From: JASHPR01 sp963833885
GTDB taxonomy: Bacteria > Actinomycetota > Actinomycetes > Streptosporangiales > Streptosporangiaceae
Direction: 5' to 3'
Assembly (NCBI GenBank): GCA_963833885.1
Contig: CAWHZU010000015.1
Location: 186,001 to 250,000 of the forward strand
DNA: 64,000 bases
Shown: positions 17,818 to 26,184 of the stretch, piece after piece
How positions within the stretch are numbered: position 1 is the first letter of the stretch
Layout: every line of letters begins with the position of its first letter
Notes under the pieces: model-generated
What the model saw: only the letters and a program-made list of their open reading frames with translations
Told to the model about the DNA's origin: nothing
The model's database searches: none
Translations under genes and position numbers: made by a program

Positions 17818-18441
17818 ATGCAGACTGCCGTTGCCGAACCCGCGCTGACCGCCGGGCTGATCGACGACCAGCTGGCCACGCGCCTGCTGTACCAGCGCAT
17901 CATCGTCCTCGGCGCCGAGGTCGACGACAAGATCGCCAACCGGCTCTGCGCGCAGCTGCTGCTGTTGTCCGCTGAGGATCCGCGCGGCGACATCAGCCTC
18001 TACATCAACTCGCCCGGCGGCTCGGTCAGCGCGGGCATGGCGATCTACGACACGATGCAGCTGATCCCCAACGACGTACGGACGCTGGCGATGGGCCTGG
18101 CCGGGAGCATGGGCCAGTTCCTGCTGTGCGCGGGGGCCGCGGGCAAGCGGTTCAGCCTGCCGCACGCCCAGGTGCTGATGCACCAGGGCTCGGCGGGATT
18201 CGGCGGCACCGCGGCCGACGTCGAGATCTACGCCGAGCAGCTCGACCGGACCGGAAAGATGATGACCAGGCTGATCTCCAAGCACACCGGGCAGCCCGAG
18301 GAGAAGGTCGCGGCCGACAGCCTGCGGGACCGCTGGTTCAGCGCCGAGGAGGCGCTCGACTACGGGATCATCGACCACATCGTGGAACGGCTCGACGACG
18401 TGCGCCCGGCGGCCAGCAAGAGCAAGTCGATGGGGCTGTGA
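17818..18441 (+). CDS. clpP: ATP-dependent Clp protease proteolytic subunit 1
   Basis: This is a 207-residue ClpP with the catalytic triad S97 (GLAGSMGQF), H122 (VLMHQGSAG) and D171 (SLRDRWFSAEEA). ISLYINSPGGSVSAGMAIYDTM is the handle-preceding signature. It forms tetradecameric chambers with a Clp ATPase. The ATG at 17818 follows AAAGGGAG. The second ClpP gene starts 2 bp after its stop, so the pair is an operon, as in other actinomycetes where ClpP1 and ClpP2 form a mixed complex. A ClgR-type regulator lies just downstream on the other strand. Confidence 0.95.
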   Translation: MQTAVAEPALTAGLIDDQLATRLLYQRIIVLGAEVDDKIANRLCAQLLLLSAEDPRGDISLYINSPGGSVSAGMAIYDTMQLIPNDVRTLAMGLAGSMGQFLLCAGAAGKRFSLPHAQVLMHQGSAGFGGTAADVEIYAEQLDRTGKMMTRLISKHTGQPEEKVAADSLRDRWFSAEEALDYGIIDHIVERLDDVRPAASKSKSMGL

Positions 18442-18443
18442 TC

Positions 18444-19061
18444 ATGAGCCAGTACACGATTCCCACCGTGGTCGAGCGGACTTCGCTCGGCGAGCGCGCG
18501 TTCGACATCTACTCCCGGCTGCTCTCGGAGCGGATCATCTTCCTCGGCACCGAGATCGACGACGGCGTGGCCAACGTGGTCATGGCCCAGCTGCTGCACC
18601 TGGAGGCGGCCAGCCCGGAGCTTGAGGTCTCGCTGTACATCAACTCCCCGGGCGGCAGCTACAGCGCGCTGACCGCGATCTACGACACCATGCAGTTCAT
18701 CCAGCCCGAGGTGGCCACGATCTGCATGGGGCAGGCGTCGTCCGCCGCGGCGGTGCTGCTCGCCGCGGGCGCACCGGGCAGGCGGTCGGTCCTGCAGCAC
18801 GCCAAGGTGCTGCTGCACCAGCCATCGAGCCAGGCCCGGGGAACCCTGCCCGACCTGGCCATCCAGGCCAAGGAGGTGGCCAGGGTCCGGGCCGAGATGG
18901 ACGAGATTCTGAGCCGGCACACCGGCCACCCGGTGGCCAAGATCCGCGCCGATACCGACCGGAACATGACCCTGGGCGCGCAGCAGGCCGTCGACTACGG
19001 GCTGGCCGACCAGGTGATCACCACGCGCAACGCAGCTGAGGCCGAGCTGGCCTCTGCCTGA
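18444..19061 (+). CDS. clpP: ATP-dependent Clp protease proteolytic subunit 2
   Basis: This is a 205-residue ClpP paralogue. The triad is S100 (GQASSAAAVLL), H125 (LLHQPSS) and D172 (ADTDRNMTL), and it carries SLYINSPGGSYSALTAIYDTMQFI. It follows clpP1 after 2 bp. It has a shorter N-terminus than clpP1 and an Ala-rich C-terminus. The two subunits are expected to form a hetero-oligomer. The 3-prime end faces the convergent ClgR-like gene and may overlap it. Confidence 0.95.
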   Translation: MSQYTIPTVVERTSLGERAFDIYSRLLSERIIFLGTEIDDGVANVVMAQLLHLEAASPELEVSLYINSPGGSYSALTAIYDTMQFIQPEVATICMGQASSAAAVLLAAGAPGRRSVLQHAKVLLHQPSSQARGTLPDLAIQAKEVARVRAEMDEILSRHTGHPVAKIRADTDRNMTLGAQQAVDYGLADQVITTRNAAEAELASA

Positions 19062-19540
19062 CGACTACGCGGCCAGCAGGCACTGCGGTGTCCGGCCGGG
19101 CCCTGGGGCCGCAGCGCGGGCGCGGCGTGGCGGCCGCCGCGGACGGTGTCGAGCTGGATGACCCGCTCGGCATGCTCGGCTCGCTGGACGGGCTGCGCCG
19201 ACTGGGCGGGCTCAGCGGGCTGGGCCTGCGCGGCGCGCTCGAACCGGGCGTGGCGGGTGCGGAGCTGGGCCAGGTCGCGCCACACGCCGGCCAGCAGGTC
19301 AGACAGGTCGATGCCCAGCGACTCGCAGATGGCGGCCAGAACCTCCGACGAGGCTTCCTTGCGCCCGCGCTCCACCTCGGACAGGTACGGCATCGAGACC
19401 CTCGCAGCCCCGGCCACGTCGGCCAGGGTCCGGCCCTGCTCCCGCCTGGTCCGGCGCAGCACGTCGCCCACCATCGTCCGCAACAGCGGCCTGGGCCGCC
19501 GGCCGCGCCCGCTCGGGCCGGCCAGGGTCGGATCCAGCAT
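18995..19540 (-). CDS. clgR: ClgR-like XRE-family transcriptional regulator
   Basis: The HTH region (LLRTMVGDVLRRTRREQGRT, then LADVAGAARVSMPYLSEVERGR and KEASSEVLAAI) matches ClgR, which activates clp and lon genes in actinomycetes. The ATG at 19540 follows AGGAAGGGG. Read as one frame it has 181 codons and runs 67 bp into the 3-prime end of clpP2, with an unlikely tail. In another frame the sequence ends LLAA then TAG (19065-19076). LAA-type tails are the ClpP degradation signal of Streptomyces ClgR. A one-base deletion in the G/C-rich stretch near 19090-19120 would join the HTH to that tail, so the true 3-prime end may be 19065. Confidence 0.82.
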   Translation of the reverse strand: MLDPTLAGPSGRGRRPRPLLRTMVGDVLRRTRREQGRTLADVAGAARVSMPYLSEVERGRKEASSEVLAAICESLGIDLSDLLAGVWRDLAQLRTRHARFERAAQAQPAEPAQSAQPVQRAEHAERVIQLDTVRGGRHAAPALRPQGPAGHRSACWPRSRQAEASSASAALRVVITWSASP

Positions 19541-19741
19541 CACCGTCCCCTTCCTGCCTGGACGGAAGACCCGTCCCCGGTCACGGTATCCCGGGCCCGG
19601 TTCACGCCAGGAGCGGTTTCGCCGCCAGCGCAAGGGCTCTCGCGGCCCCAGGGAGTGGAGCCTGAACGGGCCGCCAGCCCGGTTCCGGCCACGCCGTCTA
19701 GTTGGCACGGGCCTGAGAGCTTTGCCCGTACAGTGATCAGG

Positions 19742-21043
19742 GTGACCGAAACTTGGCAAGTCGAGCCGTCTGGCCCGCTACGCGGCGATATCCGCGTCCG
19801 CGGGTCAAAGAACGCGGTCTCCAAGCACATGGTCGCCGCGATGCTCGGCGAGGCGCCGAGCACCATGCGCAACGTTCCAGAGGTCGGGGATGTCGACATC
19901 ACCGCCGCGATGCTCGAATCGATCGGGTATCACGTGGTCCGCTCCGACGCGGAGATCACGATCGTGGCTGGTGACGCGGTCGAGCCCCGGGTCCCCGAGG
20001 CGTTCACCGGGCTGAACCGGATTCCGATCCTGATGCTTGGGCCTCTGCTGCACCAGACCGGCGAGGCGTTCGTGCCGCTGGTCGGCGGCGACCCGATCGG
20101 CCGCCGGCCGGTCGACTTTCACGTGGCGGCGCTGCGGGCGATGGGCGCCGAGGTGGAGGTCGGCGAGCAGGGGATCACGGCGCACGCCAGCAAGCTGTAC
20201 GGAGCCCGCATCGACCTGCCGTACCCGAGCGTGGGCGCGACCGAAACCGTCCTGCTGTCCGCCGTGCTGGCCGAGGGAAAGACCGTGCTGCGCAACGCGG
20301 CCACTGAGCCCGAGGTGGTTGAGCTCGCGCTGTTCCTGCAGCGGATGGGGGCGCAAATCGAGCTCAGCCCGGACCGCCGGATCGTGATCGAAGGGGTGCC
20401 CCGGCTGCGCGGCGCCACCACCCGGCTGGTCGGTGACCGGCTCGAGGCGTTCTCCTACCTGGTGGCCGGGCTGATCACCGGGGGAGAGGTCCGGGTGCAC
20501 GGGTGCCCGCAGGACCGGCTGGTCACCGCGATCACGACGCTGGCCCGGATGGGCGCACGGTTCGACATCACCGACGAGTGGATCACTGCGTCGGCGAACG
20601 GCGGCCTGCGGCCTGCGGCGGTGCACACCGACACCCATCCCGGGTTCATGACCGACTGGCAGCAGCCGCTCATGGTGCTGTTCACCCAGGCGGACGGGAT
20701 GTCGGTGCTGCACGAGACCGTGTTCGAGAACCGGCTGGTGTACGTTCCGGCGCTGCAGAAGATGGGCTGCGAGATTGAGGTGTTCGCGGCCTGCCTGGGC
20801 GGCCCGGCGTGCCGCTTCCACGACACCAACGCCGTGCATTCCGCGGTGATCCGCGGCGTGTCCAAGCTGCGCGGAGCGGATGTCACGCTCCCCGACGTGC
20901 GGGCCGGGTTCTCCGCCGTGCTGGCCGCCGCCGTCGCCGACCAGCCCTCGCTGCTGCGTGGCATCCACCACATCGAGCGTGGCTATCACCGGCCGTTCGA
21001 GCAGTTCGCTTCCCTCGGCCTCACTCTCCGCCGCATGGAATAA
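19742..21043 (+). CDS. murA: UDP-N-acetylglucosamine 1-carboxyvinyltransferase-like protein
   Basis: This 433-residue EPSP-synthase-fold enzyme has the MurA start pattern LRGDIRVRGSKNAVSKHMVAA and a C-terminal DVRAGFSAVLAAAVADQPS then IERGYHRPFEQFASLG. It should transfer enolpyruvate to UDP-GlcNAc in the first committed step of peptidoglycan synthesis. The catalytic-loop Cys of enterobacterial MurA is Asp here (D117, in VGGDPIGRRPVDFH). Mycobacterial MurA has the same change, and it makes the enzyme fosfomycin-insensitive. It starts with GTG. It could be a second, specialised MurA; context does not settle this. Confidence 0.85.
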   Translation: MTETWQVEPSGPLRGDIRVRGSKNAVSKHMVAAMLGEAPSTMRNVPEVGDVDITAAMLESIGYHVVRSDAEITIVAGDAVEPRVPEAFTGLNRIPILMLGPLLHQTGEAFVPLVGGDPIGRRPVDFHVAALRAMGAEVEVGEQGITAHASKLYGARIDLPYPSVGATETVLLSAVLAEGKTVLRNAATEPEVVELALFLQRMGAQIELSPDRRIVIEGVPRLRGATTRLVGDRLEAFSYLVAGLITGGEVRVHGCPQDRLVTAITTLARMGARFDITDEWITASANGGLRPAAVHTDTHPGFMTDWQQPLMVLFTQADGMSVLHETVFENRLVYVPALQKMGCEIEVFAACLGGPACRFHDTNAVHSAVIRGVSKLRGADVTLPDVRAGFSAVLAAAVADQPSLLRGIHHIERGYHRPFEQFASLGLTLRRME

Positions 21044-21056
21044 CCGGCGCGGGGTC

Positions 21057-21659
21057 ATGAGCGTCGATCGGGCCGGTGTCATCGAGCCGCACGCAGTGAT
21101 CCTCGTCGAGGGCATGAGTGATCAGGCCGCGCTCGAGGCGCTGGCCGGGCGGCGCGGGCAGGCTCTGGATGCTGACGGCATCTCGATCGCCGCGATGGGT
21201 GGCGCGACCAACATCGAGCGCTTTGTTGACCGGTTCGGCCCGCACGGGCTCGACGTCAGGCTGGCCGGCCTGTGCGACGTCGCGGAGGAGGGCCACTTCC
21301 GGCGGGCTCTCGAACGGGCTGGGCTCGGCTCAGGCCTGTCCCGCCCGGGCATGGAGGCGCTCGGCTTCTTCGTCTGCATCGCCGACCTGGAGGACGAGCT
21401 GATCCGCGCCCTCGGCACCGACGCGGTCGAGCGTGTCATCGAGGCGCAGGGCGAGCTCCGGTCGTTCCGCGTGTTCCAGAGACAGCCCGCGCAGCAGGGC
21501 CGCAGCCCGCAGCGGCAGCTGCGCCGGTTCATGGGGACCCGGTCGGGCCGGAAGAGCCTGTACGCGCGTCTGCTCGTGGACGCGCTCGACCTCGGCCGCG
21601 TCCCCCGGCCCCTTGATCAGGTCCTTACGCATGCCGCGGATGGTAGAAACGGCCTATGA
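21057..21659 (+). CDS. Stand-alone TOPRIM (OLD-like) domain protein
   Basis: This 200-residue protein opens with a TOPRIM core. It has the acidic motif HAVILVEGMSDQAALEALA near residue 12, a GGATNIERFVDRFG turn, and LAGLCDVAEEGHFRRAL supplying the second acidic cluster. The architecture resembles the nuclease half of OLD-family proteins without the ABC ATPase. The C-terminus (about 120-200) is basic and helical. It follows murA by 13 bp and overlaps the cupin gene by 4 bp (ATGA). DNA nicking or processing is plausible but unproven. Confidence 0.7.
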   Translation: MSVDRAGVIEPHAVILVEGMSDQAALEALAGRRGQALDADGISIAAMGGATNIERFVDRFGPHGLDVRLAGLCDVAEEGHFRRALERAGLGSGLSRPGMEALGFFVCIADLEDELIRALGTDAVERVIEAQGELRSFRVFQRQPAQQGRSPQRQLRRFMGTRSGRKSLYARLLVDALDLGRVPRPLDQVLTHAADGRNGL

Positions 21660-22102
21660 CCATGCTGACCCACCGGAACGCCGGGCCCGGCTTCAGCTAC
21701 GCCGGGCGGCAGGTGCACATCCTGGCGGGCCAGGACGGCCAACCGCCAGGTTTCGCCGCGATGGAGATGACGATTCCGGCCCAGTTCGCCGGGCCGATCC
21801 CGCACGCGCACGACGAATTCGACGAGTCGATCTACGTGCTCAGCGGTCGGCTGCTGGTGGTCGGTGACGATGAACCGGAGGAAGCGGGACCTGGCTCGAT
21901 GTTTGTTGCACCCCGTGGGCAACGGCACGGCTTCAGCAACCCGTTCGCCAAGGAAGCCCTCGTGCTCGGGATCTGGGCGCCGCCGCAGCCTGGGTTGGCG
22001 TTCATGCGCGAGATCGGCGGAGCGCTAGCGCCCGATGCTCCGCCAGATCCGGAACGGATGCGAGAGATCTACGCACGGCACGCCAGTCGCCTGCTGCCGT
22101 GA
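21656..22102 (+). CDS. Cupin-domain protein
   Basis: This 148-residue single-domain cupin has metal-binding motif 1 as PIPHAHDEFDESIYVLSGRL, giving His, His and Glu. Motif 2 is GSMFVAPRGQRHGFSNP. It starts by ATGA overlap with the TOPRIM gene. Enzymatic or binding role is not evident. Confidence 0.8.
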   Translation: MTMLTHRNAGPGFSYAGRQVHILAGQDGQPPGFAAMEMTIPAQFAGPIPHAHDEFDESIYVLSGRLLVVGDDEPEEAGPGSMFVAPRGQRHGFSNPFAKEALVLGIWAPPQPGLAFMREIGGALAPDAPPDPERMREIYARHASRLLP

Positions 22103-22483
22103 TGCGCTCGGCATCAATGCGGAAATCTAGGAGCAAATTACCTATTGCAAACGTTTGTGATTCTTCTACCATGAGCGCATGGCCGGTCCCAGGCGCCGTC
22201 TGGGCGATGGTCTCCTCGGACGGCGCGGCGAGTTTCGAGTTCTGCCGCCAACGGGCTTCCCGCGGTTATCCCTAACCGCCCGGGCTGAGCGGCGCGGGCC
22301 GGCTTTCGCGGCTGGCTCCTTCCCCGACGCTGCCCGTCAGCACGCACCGGCCGAAGGCGACCCCGGTGCTCACCGCAGGCGCGGGCGGCGCAGCGTAGCG
22401 CGATCGCGCACACCAGGCATTCCAGCAGCGCCCTAGCCGGCGCACCGCGGCCCGGCCGCCGGGCCAGCGAGGAGGAGATTGAC
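22103..22483. promoter_or_regulatory. Gene-free stretch with LacI-type operator-like palindrome
   Basis: No convincing gene is seen in these 381 bp. TTGCAAACGTTTGTGA at 22145-22160 contains the perfect 10-bp palindrome CAAACGTTTG (22148-22157) with a central CG. This is the typical shape of LacI/GalR-family operators. It lies about 325 bp before the acetate-type transporter gene, and AT content rises around it. No LacI-family gene is present in the window. Confidence 0.4.
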
Positions 22484-23182
22484 ATGACCACACATGACGA
22501 CAGAGCCGTCTCGGCGATCCCCGTGGAAAGCGAGCCCGAGGCCGTCGCGGCCGCGTGGGCCGGCGGTCCCGGCCACGCGTTCCCCGCGACTGCGACGGGA
22601 GTCCCGCTGTCGGCCTTTGCGTTCGCATTCGCCGTCGGCGTCTTGGGGCTGGTCGACACCGGGATCCTGCCAGGCGCCGCGAGCGCCATGTTCATCGCGG
22701 CAGCCCTCGGCATCGGCGCTGGCGGGCTCCTCGTCGGCGGGCTGTGGGAGTTCCGCCGCGGCGAACTGTTCGGCGGCACCTTCGGCGTTGCGTACTCCGG
22801 GTTCCTGCTGTCCACCGGCCTGATCCTGAAGTTCTTCGCCGGGCCGATCATCATCGCGGCCGGAGCCGTCGGGTTCGACCACACCTTCGCCGCGTGGCTG
22901 ATCATGTGGGCGATCTTCACGGTGATCCTGGCGATCGGGGCACGGCACATCAATATGGCCGCGTTTGCGCCGTTCGCACTGGCCGCCGTGGTCCTGGTGC
23001 TGGAGGCGATCGCGCTGCTCGGCGGCACCGCCGGCTGGGCCACCGGCCTCGGCAAGGCCGGCGGCTGGGTGGCGCTTGCCGACAGCTTCGCAGCCGGGTA
23101 CCTCGCCACCGCCATCCTGCTGAACTCCACCATCGGCAAGGACCGGCTGCCGTTGTGGCCGCCGCGCGAGTCGGCCGCATGA
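22484..23182 (+). CDS. GPR1/FUN34/YaaH (SatP-like) acetate/succinate transporter
   Basis: This is a 232-residue protein with six predicted membrane helices from about residue 45. The NPxG-like family signature near the first helix is altered: PLSAFAFAFAVGVLGLVDTG occupies that region. GGLWEFRRGELFGGTFGVAYSGFL and the AxxHINMAAFAPF segment match the family. It should move short carboxylates such as acetate with protons. GAGGAGGAGATTGAC precedes the ATG. Confidence 0.85.
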   Translation: MTTHDDRAVSAIPVESEPEAVAAAWAGGPGHAFPATATGVPLSAFAFAFAVGVLGLVDTGILPGAASAMFIAAALGIGAGGLLVGGLWEFRRGELFGGTFGVAYSGFLLSTGLILKFFAGPIIIAAGAVGFDHTFAAWLIMWAIFTVILAIGARHINMAAFAPFALAAVVLVLEAIALLGGTAGWATGLGKAGGWVALADSFAAGYLATAILLNSTIGKDRLPLWPPRESAA

Positions 23183-23264
23183 CCTGACTGCCCCGACGTC
23201 GGCTCGCCGCAGCGGCGACGGCTATCCCTACCGCATGGGTGGTACTGCCGCTGGGGAGGTGGGC

Positions 23265-23525
23265 ATGATCGTCGCCCTGTTCGTTTTCGCCGCAATCGCG
23301 TTGTGCGTACTGCTCATCCTGGTCGCGCTCGTGAGCGTGGCCAGCAGGCGCGAGGACCGCGCATGGACGCTGACCGAGCCCGCGTCGGGGGCGGCCCGGT
23401 CTGTCGCGCGCCGCCTTCTCGGCCTGCACTCGCGCAACGCTGAGTGGCTGCAGCGGGCCGGCCGCAAGGACCAGCGCCGCGTGGTCAGGCAGCCGACGAT
23501 CCCGTGGGAGATACCCGACGACTAG
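23265..23525 (+). CDS. Small single-pass membrane protein of unknown function
   Basis: This 86-residue protein has an N-terminal hydrophobic helix (residues 2-25) and a basic cytoplasmic tail ending PTIPWEIPDD. GGGGAGGTGGGC before the ATG supports this start over one ten codons upstream. It ends 4 bp into the convergent epimerase gene. I see no recognisable domain. Confidence 0.6.
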   Translation: MIVALFVFAAIALCVLLILVALVSVASRREDRAWTLTEPASGAARSVARRLLGLHSRNAEWLQRAGRKDQRRVVRQPTIPWEIPDD

Positions 23526-24583
23526 TGCTCCCGCCACCGGATGGCGCTGCACCGCCCCGACGACACGTACCCGTTGTCAACGAACCAGCGGGCCGACTCC
23601 GCGATGGCCTCGCGGGCAGGCCGCGAGGTGTAGCCGATCTCGGTGCGCGCCCGGGCATCACTGAAGATCATTCTCGTGGTCGACATGCGCGCCGCCTCGA
23701 GCGGCACGTGCGGCTCGCGCCGCAGCAGCTTGCCCTCGATCAGATTCGAGACGACGCCGGCGGAGACCACCACCCCGCGGGGGACCTCGAGCCGCGGCAT
23801 CGGCAGGCCGGTGCAGTAGGCCAGCGTCTGCAGCAGGTCCCGCATCGACAGGTTCTCGCCGCCCAGGATGTAGCTGCGGCCGCTGCGCCCCTGCTCCAGC
23901 GCGGCCAGGTGACCGTTCGCCAGATCATCCACGTGCGACACGTTCAGGGCGGTATCTACAAATCCCGGCATCCGGCCATTGAGGAAGTCGAGCACGACCT
24001 TCCCGGTCGGTGTCGGGGCGACGTCACGGGGCCCCAACGGGAAGGTGGGCAGAGCCAGGCAGACATCCAGACCCTGTGCGGCGGCCCTGAGCACCTCGTG
24101 CTCGGCGATGAACTTGGACCTCTTGTAGTGGCCGAACAGATGCGCGACGTCCGCGTAGCAGGTCTCGTCGGCGGGCCGGCCGCGCCTGGTCCCGTCCAGC
24201 CCGATTACGCCGACGGTGGAGGTGTACACGAGCCGTTCGCAGCCCGCGTCCGCCGCCGCGCCGAGGACGTTGAGCGTGCCTCCGACGTTGACGTCGTAGA
24301 TGACCTGCGGGTCCTTCGCCCAGAAGCGGTAGATCGCGGCCAGGTGGAACACGAAACGGGCGCCCGCGCAGACGGCCCGGACGGCGCTCTCGTCCCGGAC
24401 GTCGGCCATCACCCGCTTGGCCTCGGTGCCATCCAGGTTGCGGTCGTCGACGCCGGGCGCGACCAGGGCGACCACTTCTGCGCCGCGCGCCTGCACGGCA
24501 CGGGTGACCGCGGAGCCGATGAAGCCCGTGGCCCCGGTGACGACCACCCGGTCCCCGGGCTCGATGCGCAGGGCATCTGCCAT
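23522..24583 (-). CDS. NAD-dependent epimerase, HpnA/dihydroflavonol-reductase-like
   Basis: This 353-residue extended SDR has VVVTGATGFIGSAV at residues 13-26 and the catalytic YKRSK near 160. PLGPRDVAPTPTGKVVLDFL and VDTALNVSHVDDLANGHLAA are close to the hopanoid-associated epimerase HpnA. YILGGENLSMRDLL is also HpnA-like. No hopanoid biosynthesis genes are near, so the substrate remains open. It starts with ATG. Confidence 0.85.
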   Translation of the reverse strand: MADALRIEPGDRVVVTGATGFIGSAVTRAVQARGAEVVALVAPGVDDRNLDGTEAKRVMADVRDESAVRAVCAGARFVFHLAAIYRFWAKDPQVIYDVNVGGTLNVLGAAADAGCERLVYTSTVGVIGLDGTRRGRPADETCYADVAHLFGHYKRSKFIAEHEVLRAAAQGLDVCLALPTFPLGPRDVAPTPTGKVVLDFLNGRMPGFVDTALNVSHVDDLANGHLAALEQGRSGRSYILGGENLSMRDLLQTLAYCTGLPMPRLEVPRGVVVSAGVVSNLIEGKLLRREPHVPLEAARMSTTRMIFSDARARTEIGYTSRPAREAIAESARWFVDNGYVSSGRCSAIRWREH

Positions 24584-24685
24584 CTCGTCACCGCCTGCCG
24601 CGTAGCCGGTCTGGGAATCCCCGCATGATATTCGGGTGCCCCAAGTTGCGTGCGTGGCGCCCGCAAACAGATGGTGATCCGGCGA

Positions 24686-25204
24686 TCAGGCCAGCCGGAA
24701 CCGGTGCGCGGTGGCGCCGAACGGGTCGCCCTTCGCGTGGGCGAACACCTTGGCGGGCGTGACCGAGAACACCGTTGCCTCGCCCCTGCCGTCGGTGTCG
24801 CGGAAGTAGCCGCCGCGAGCGATCCACTGCCACCGCCCGTCCCACCTGGTGGTGAACGCGCCGGCGACCCGGCCGAGCACGGCGTCGTCGGTCACCTGCA
24901 CCGCGTCACCTTCCACCACGACATCCAGGCCGCCGTCCCACCGGTTGCAGCCGGTGGTGAGCACCACGTGCGGGTTGGCGCGCAGGTTGACGAACTTCTG
25001 CTCGTCGGCACCGGTGGTAAACCAGATGGCTCCTTCCGACCAGACGGCGACGACGGGCGTGACGTGCGGCCGGCCGTCGGCCCGGACGGTAGAGATCCAG
25101 AACAGCTCGGCCCCCTCCAGCGCCCTGCGGGTCTCCTCCCACCCGGTGGCGGTCGCGGCCGGGTCGCTGTATCGCTCGTCGAGCTTGGTGACCGGGGTAG
25201 ACAT
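24686..25204 (-). CDS. PPOX/pyridoxamine 5-phosphate oxidase-like protein
   Basis: This is a 172-residue split-barrel flavin-binding protein. ELFWISTVRADGRPHVTPVV is the FMN/F420-binding strand pair. ANPHVVLTTG and DVVVEGDAVQVTDDAVL follow in family order. Actinobacterial relatives often use F420 rather than FMN. The ATG at 25204 is chosen because GGGAG lies upstream and longer extensions are not family-like. Confidence 0.83.
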   Translation of the reverse strand: MSTPVTKLDERYSDPAATATGWEETRRALEGAELFWISTVRADGRPHVTPVVAVWSEGAIWFTTGADEQKFVNLRANPHVVLTTGCNRWDGGLDVVVEGDAVQVTDDAVLGRVAGAFTTRWDGRWQWIARGGYFRDTDGRGEATVFSVTPAKVFAHAKGDPFGATAHRFRLA

Positions 25205-25347
25205 CGGCATCTCCCATCTTGGCGGGCAGCGCGTTGCTTGATTGCGGTGGATCTCGGGCAGGTCTTGCCGGATACGACTGGCGAGCGACGCAGAAATCAT
25301 CGCCCCAGCGGCCGCAGCGCCGATCCGCGCGACGAATCGGGACCCGC

Positions 25348-26172
25348 TCAGGTGTCCTTCTGCCGGGGGTCATCAAGGTATACCGGGGCGCGGTGACCCT
25401 TGCGCGCCTTGATCATTTCCTCGAAGTTGCCGGTCAGGTTCCGCACGTACAGCTGCGCCACGCCCTCGTGCCGCATGTGGGCTTCCAGGCTGCCGGCGTC
25501 CAGGCCGGACCAGAGCAGCCGCTTGGCCAGCTCCACGCCCACCCGGCTCCAGCTGGTGATCCGCGCCGCGATGTCGTAGCAGGTGCCGAGCAGCTCATCG
25601 CCGGCGGTGACCTGTGAGACCAGCCCGATACGGGCGGCTTCGGCGGCGTCCACGTCCCGGCCGGTGAGCATGAGCTCGAAGGCGCGGGAGGTGCCGATCG
25701 CACGGGGCAGCAGGTAGCTGAGGCCGAGCTCGGCAGAGGACAGCCCGTTGTTGATGCCTGCGGCGCGGAAGTAGGCGCCGTCGGCGGCGATCCGGATGTC
25801 GAAGGCGAGCGAGAGACACAGGCCCCCGCCGATCGCGGGGCCGTTGATGGCCCCGATCACCGGCTGGTGCATCTTGCGGAGCGTGAGGATGACGTCGTCG
25901 AGCAGCTCCATGGCCCGAAGGGAGATGCCGGGGAGGGTGAGCCCGTCGATATCCGGAATGCGGCCGGACTCGACAAGATCCGCCCCGGAGCAGAAGCCGG
26001 CCCCGGCGCCGGTGACCATGACCACACGGGTGTCGTTGTCCCGGCTGATCTCCTCCAGCGCCTGCCGGAACGGGATCATTACGTCGAACGACATAGCGTT
26101 CATCCGGTCCGGGCGGTTGAGCGTGACCAGCGTGACATGTGGCCTGGGCTTGGCCACGAGAAGGAACGGCAT
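25348..26172 (-). CDS. Enoyl-CoA hydratase/isomerase family protein
   Basis: This is a 274-residue crotonase. The oxyanion-hole segments are GAGAGFCSGADL near residue 58 and NGPAIGGGLCLSLAFDIRIA near 110. GLSSAELGLSYLLPRAIG provides the active-site acid region. It should act in beta-oxidation or a related CoA pathway. A TAGAACGCGTTCTA palindrome lies 13 bp upstream of the start and overlaps the likely promoter. This suggests TetR-type (KstR-like) control. Confidence 0.88.
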   Translation of the reverse strand: MPFLLVAKPRPHVTLVTLNRPDRMNAMSFDVMIPFRQALEEISRDNDTRVVMVTGAGAGFCSGADLVESGRIPDIDGLTLPGISLRAMELLDDVILTLRKMHQPVIGAINGPAIGGGLCLSLAFDIRIAADGAYFRAAGINNGLSSAELGLSYLLPRAIGTSRAFELMLTGRDVDAAEAARIGLVSQVTAGDELLGTCYDIAARITSWSRVGVELAKRLLWSGLDAGSLEAHMRHEGVAQLYVRNLTGNFEEMIKARKGHRAPVYLDDPRQKDT

Positions 26173-26184
26173 AGCAGGCGACGG

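Noticed and set aside
22179..22436. 85-codon plus-strand frame in the gap before the transporter
   Set aside because: Arg/Ala-rich, no ribosome binding site and no recognisable pattern.
22300..22445. Minus-strand stretch with a C-x2-C-x5-C pattern (CLVCAIALRC) recalling WhiB-like proteins
   Set aside because: No proper start, no first cysteine region and no GVWGG turn in frame; too little to call a gene or remnant.
22138..23295. Minus-strand open frame antisense to the transporter gene
   Set aside because: Ser/Ala/Pro-rich shadow of the GPR1/FUN34/YaaH coding strand; no domain.
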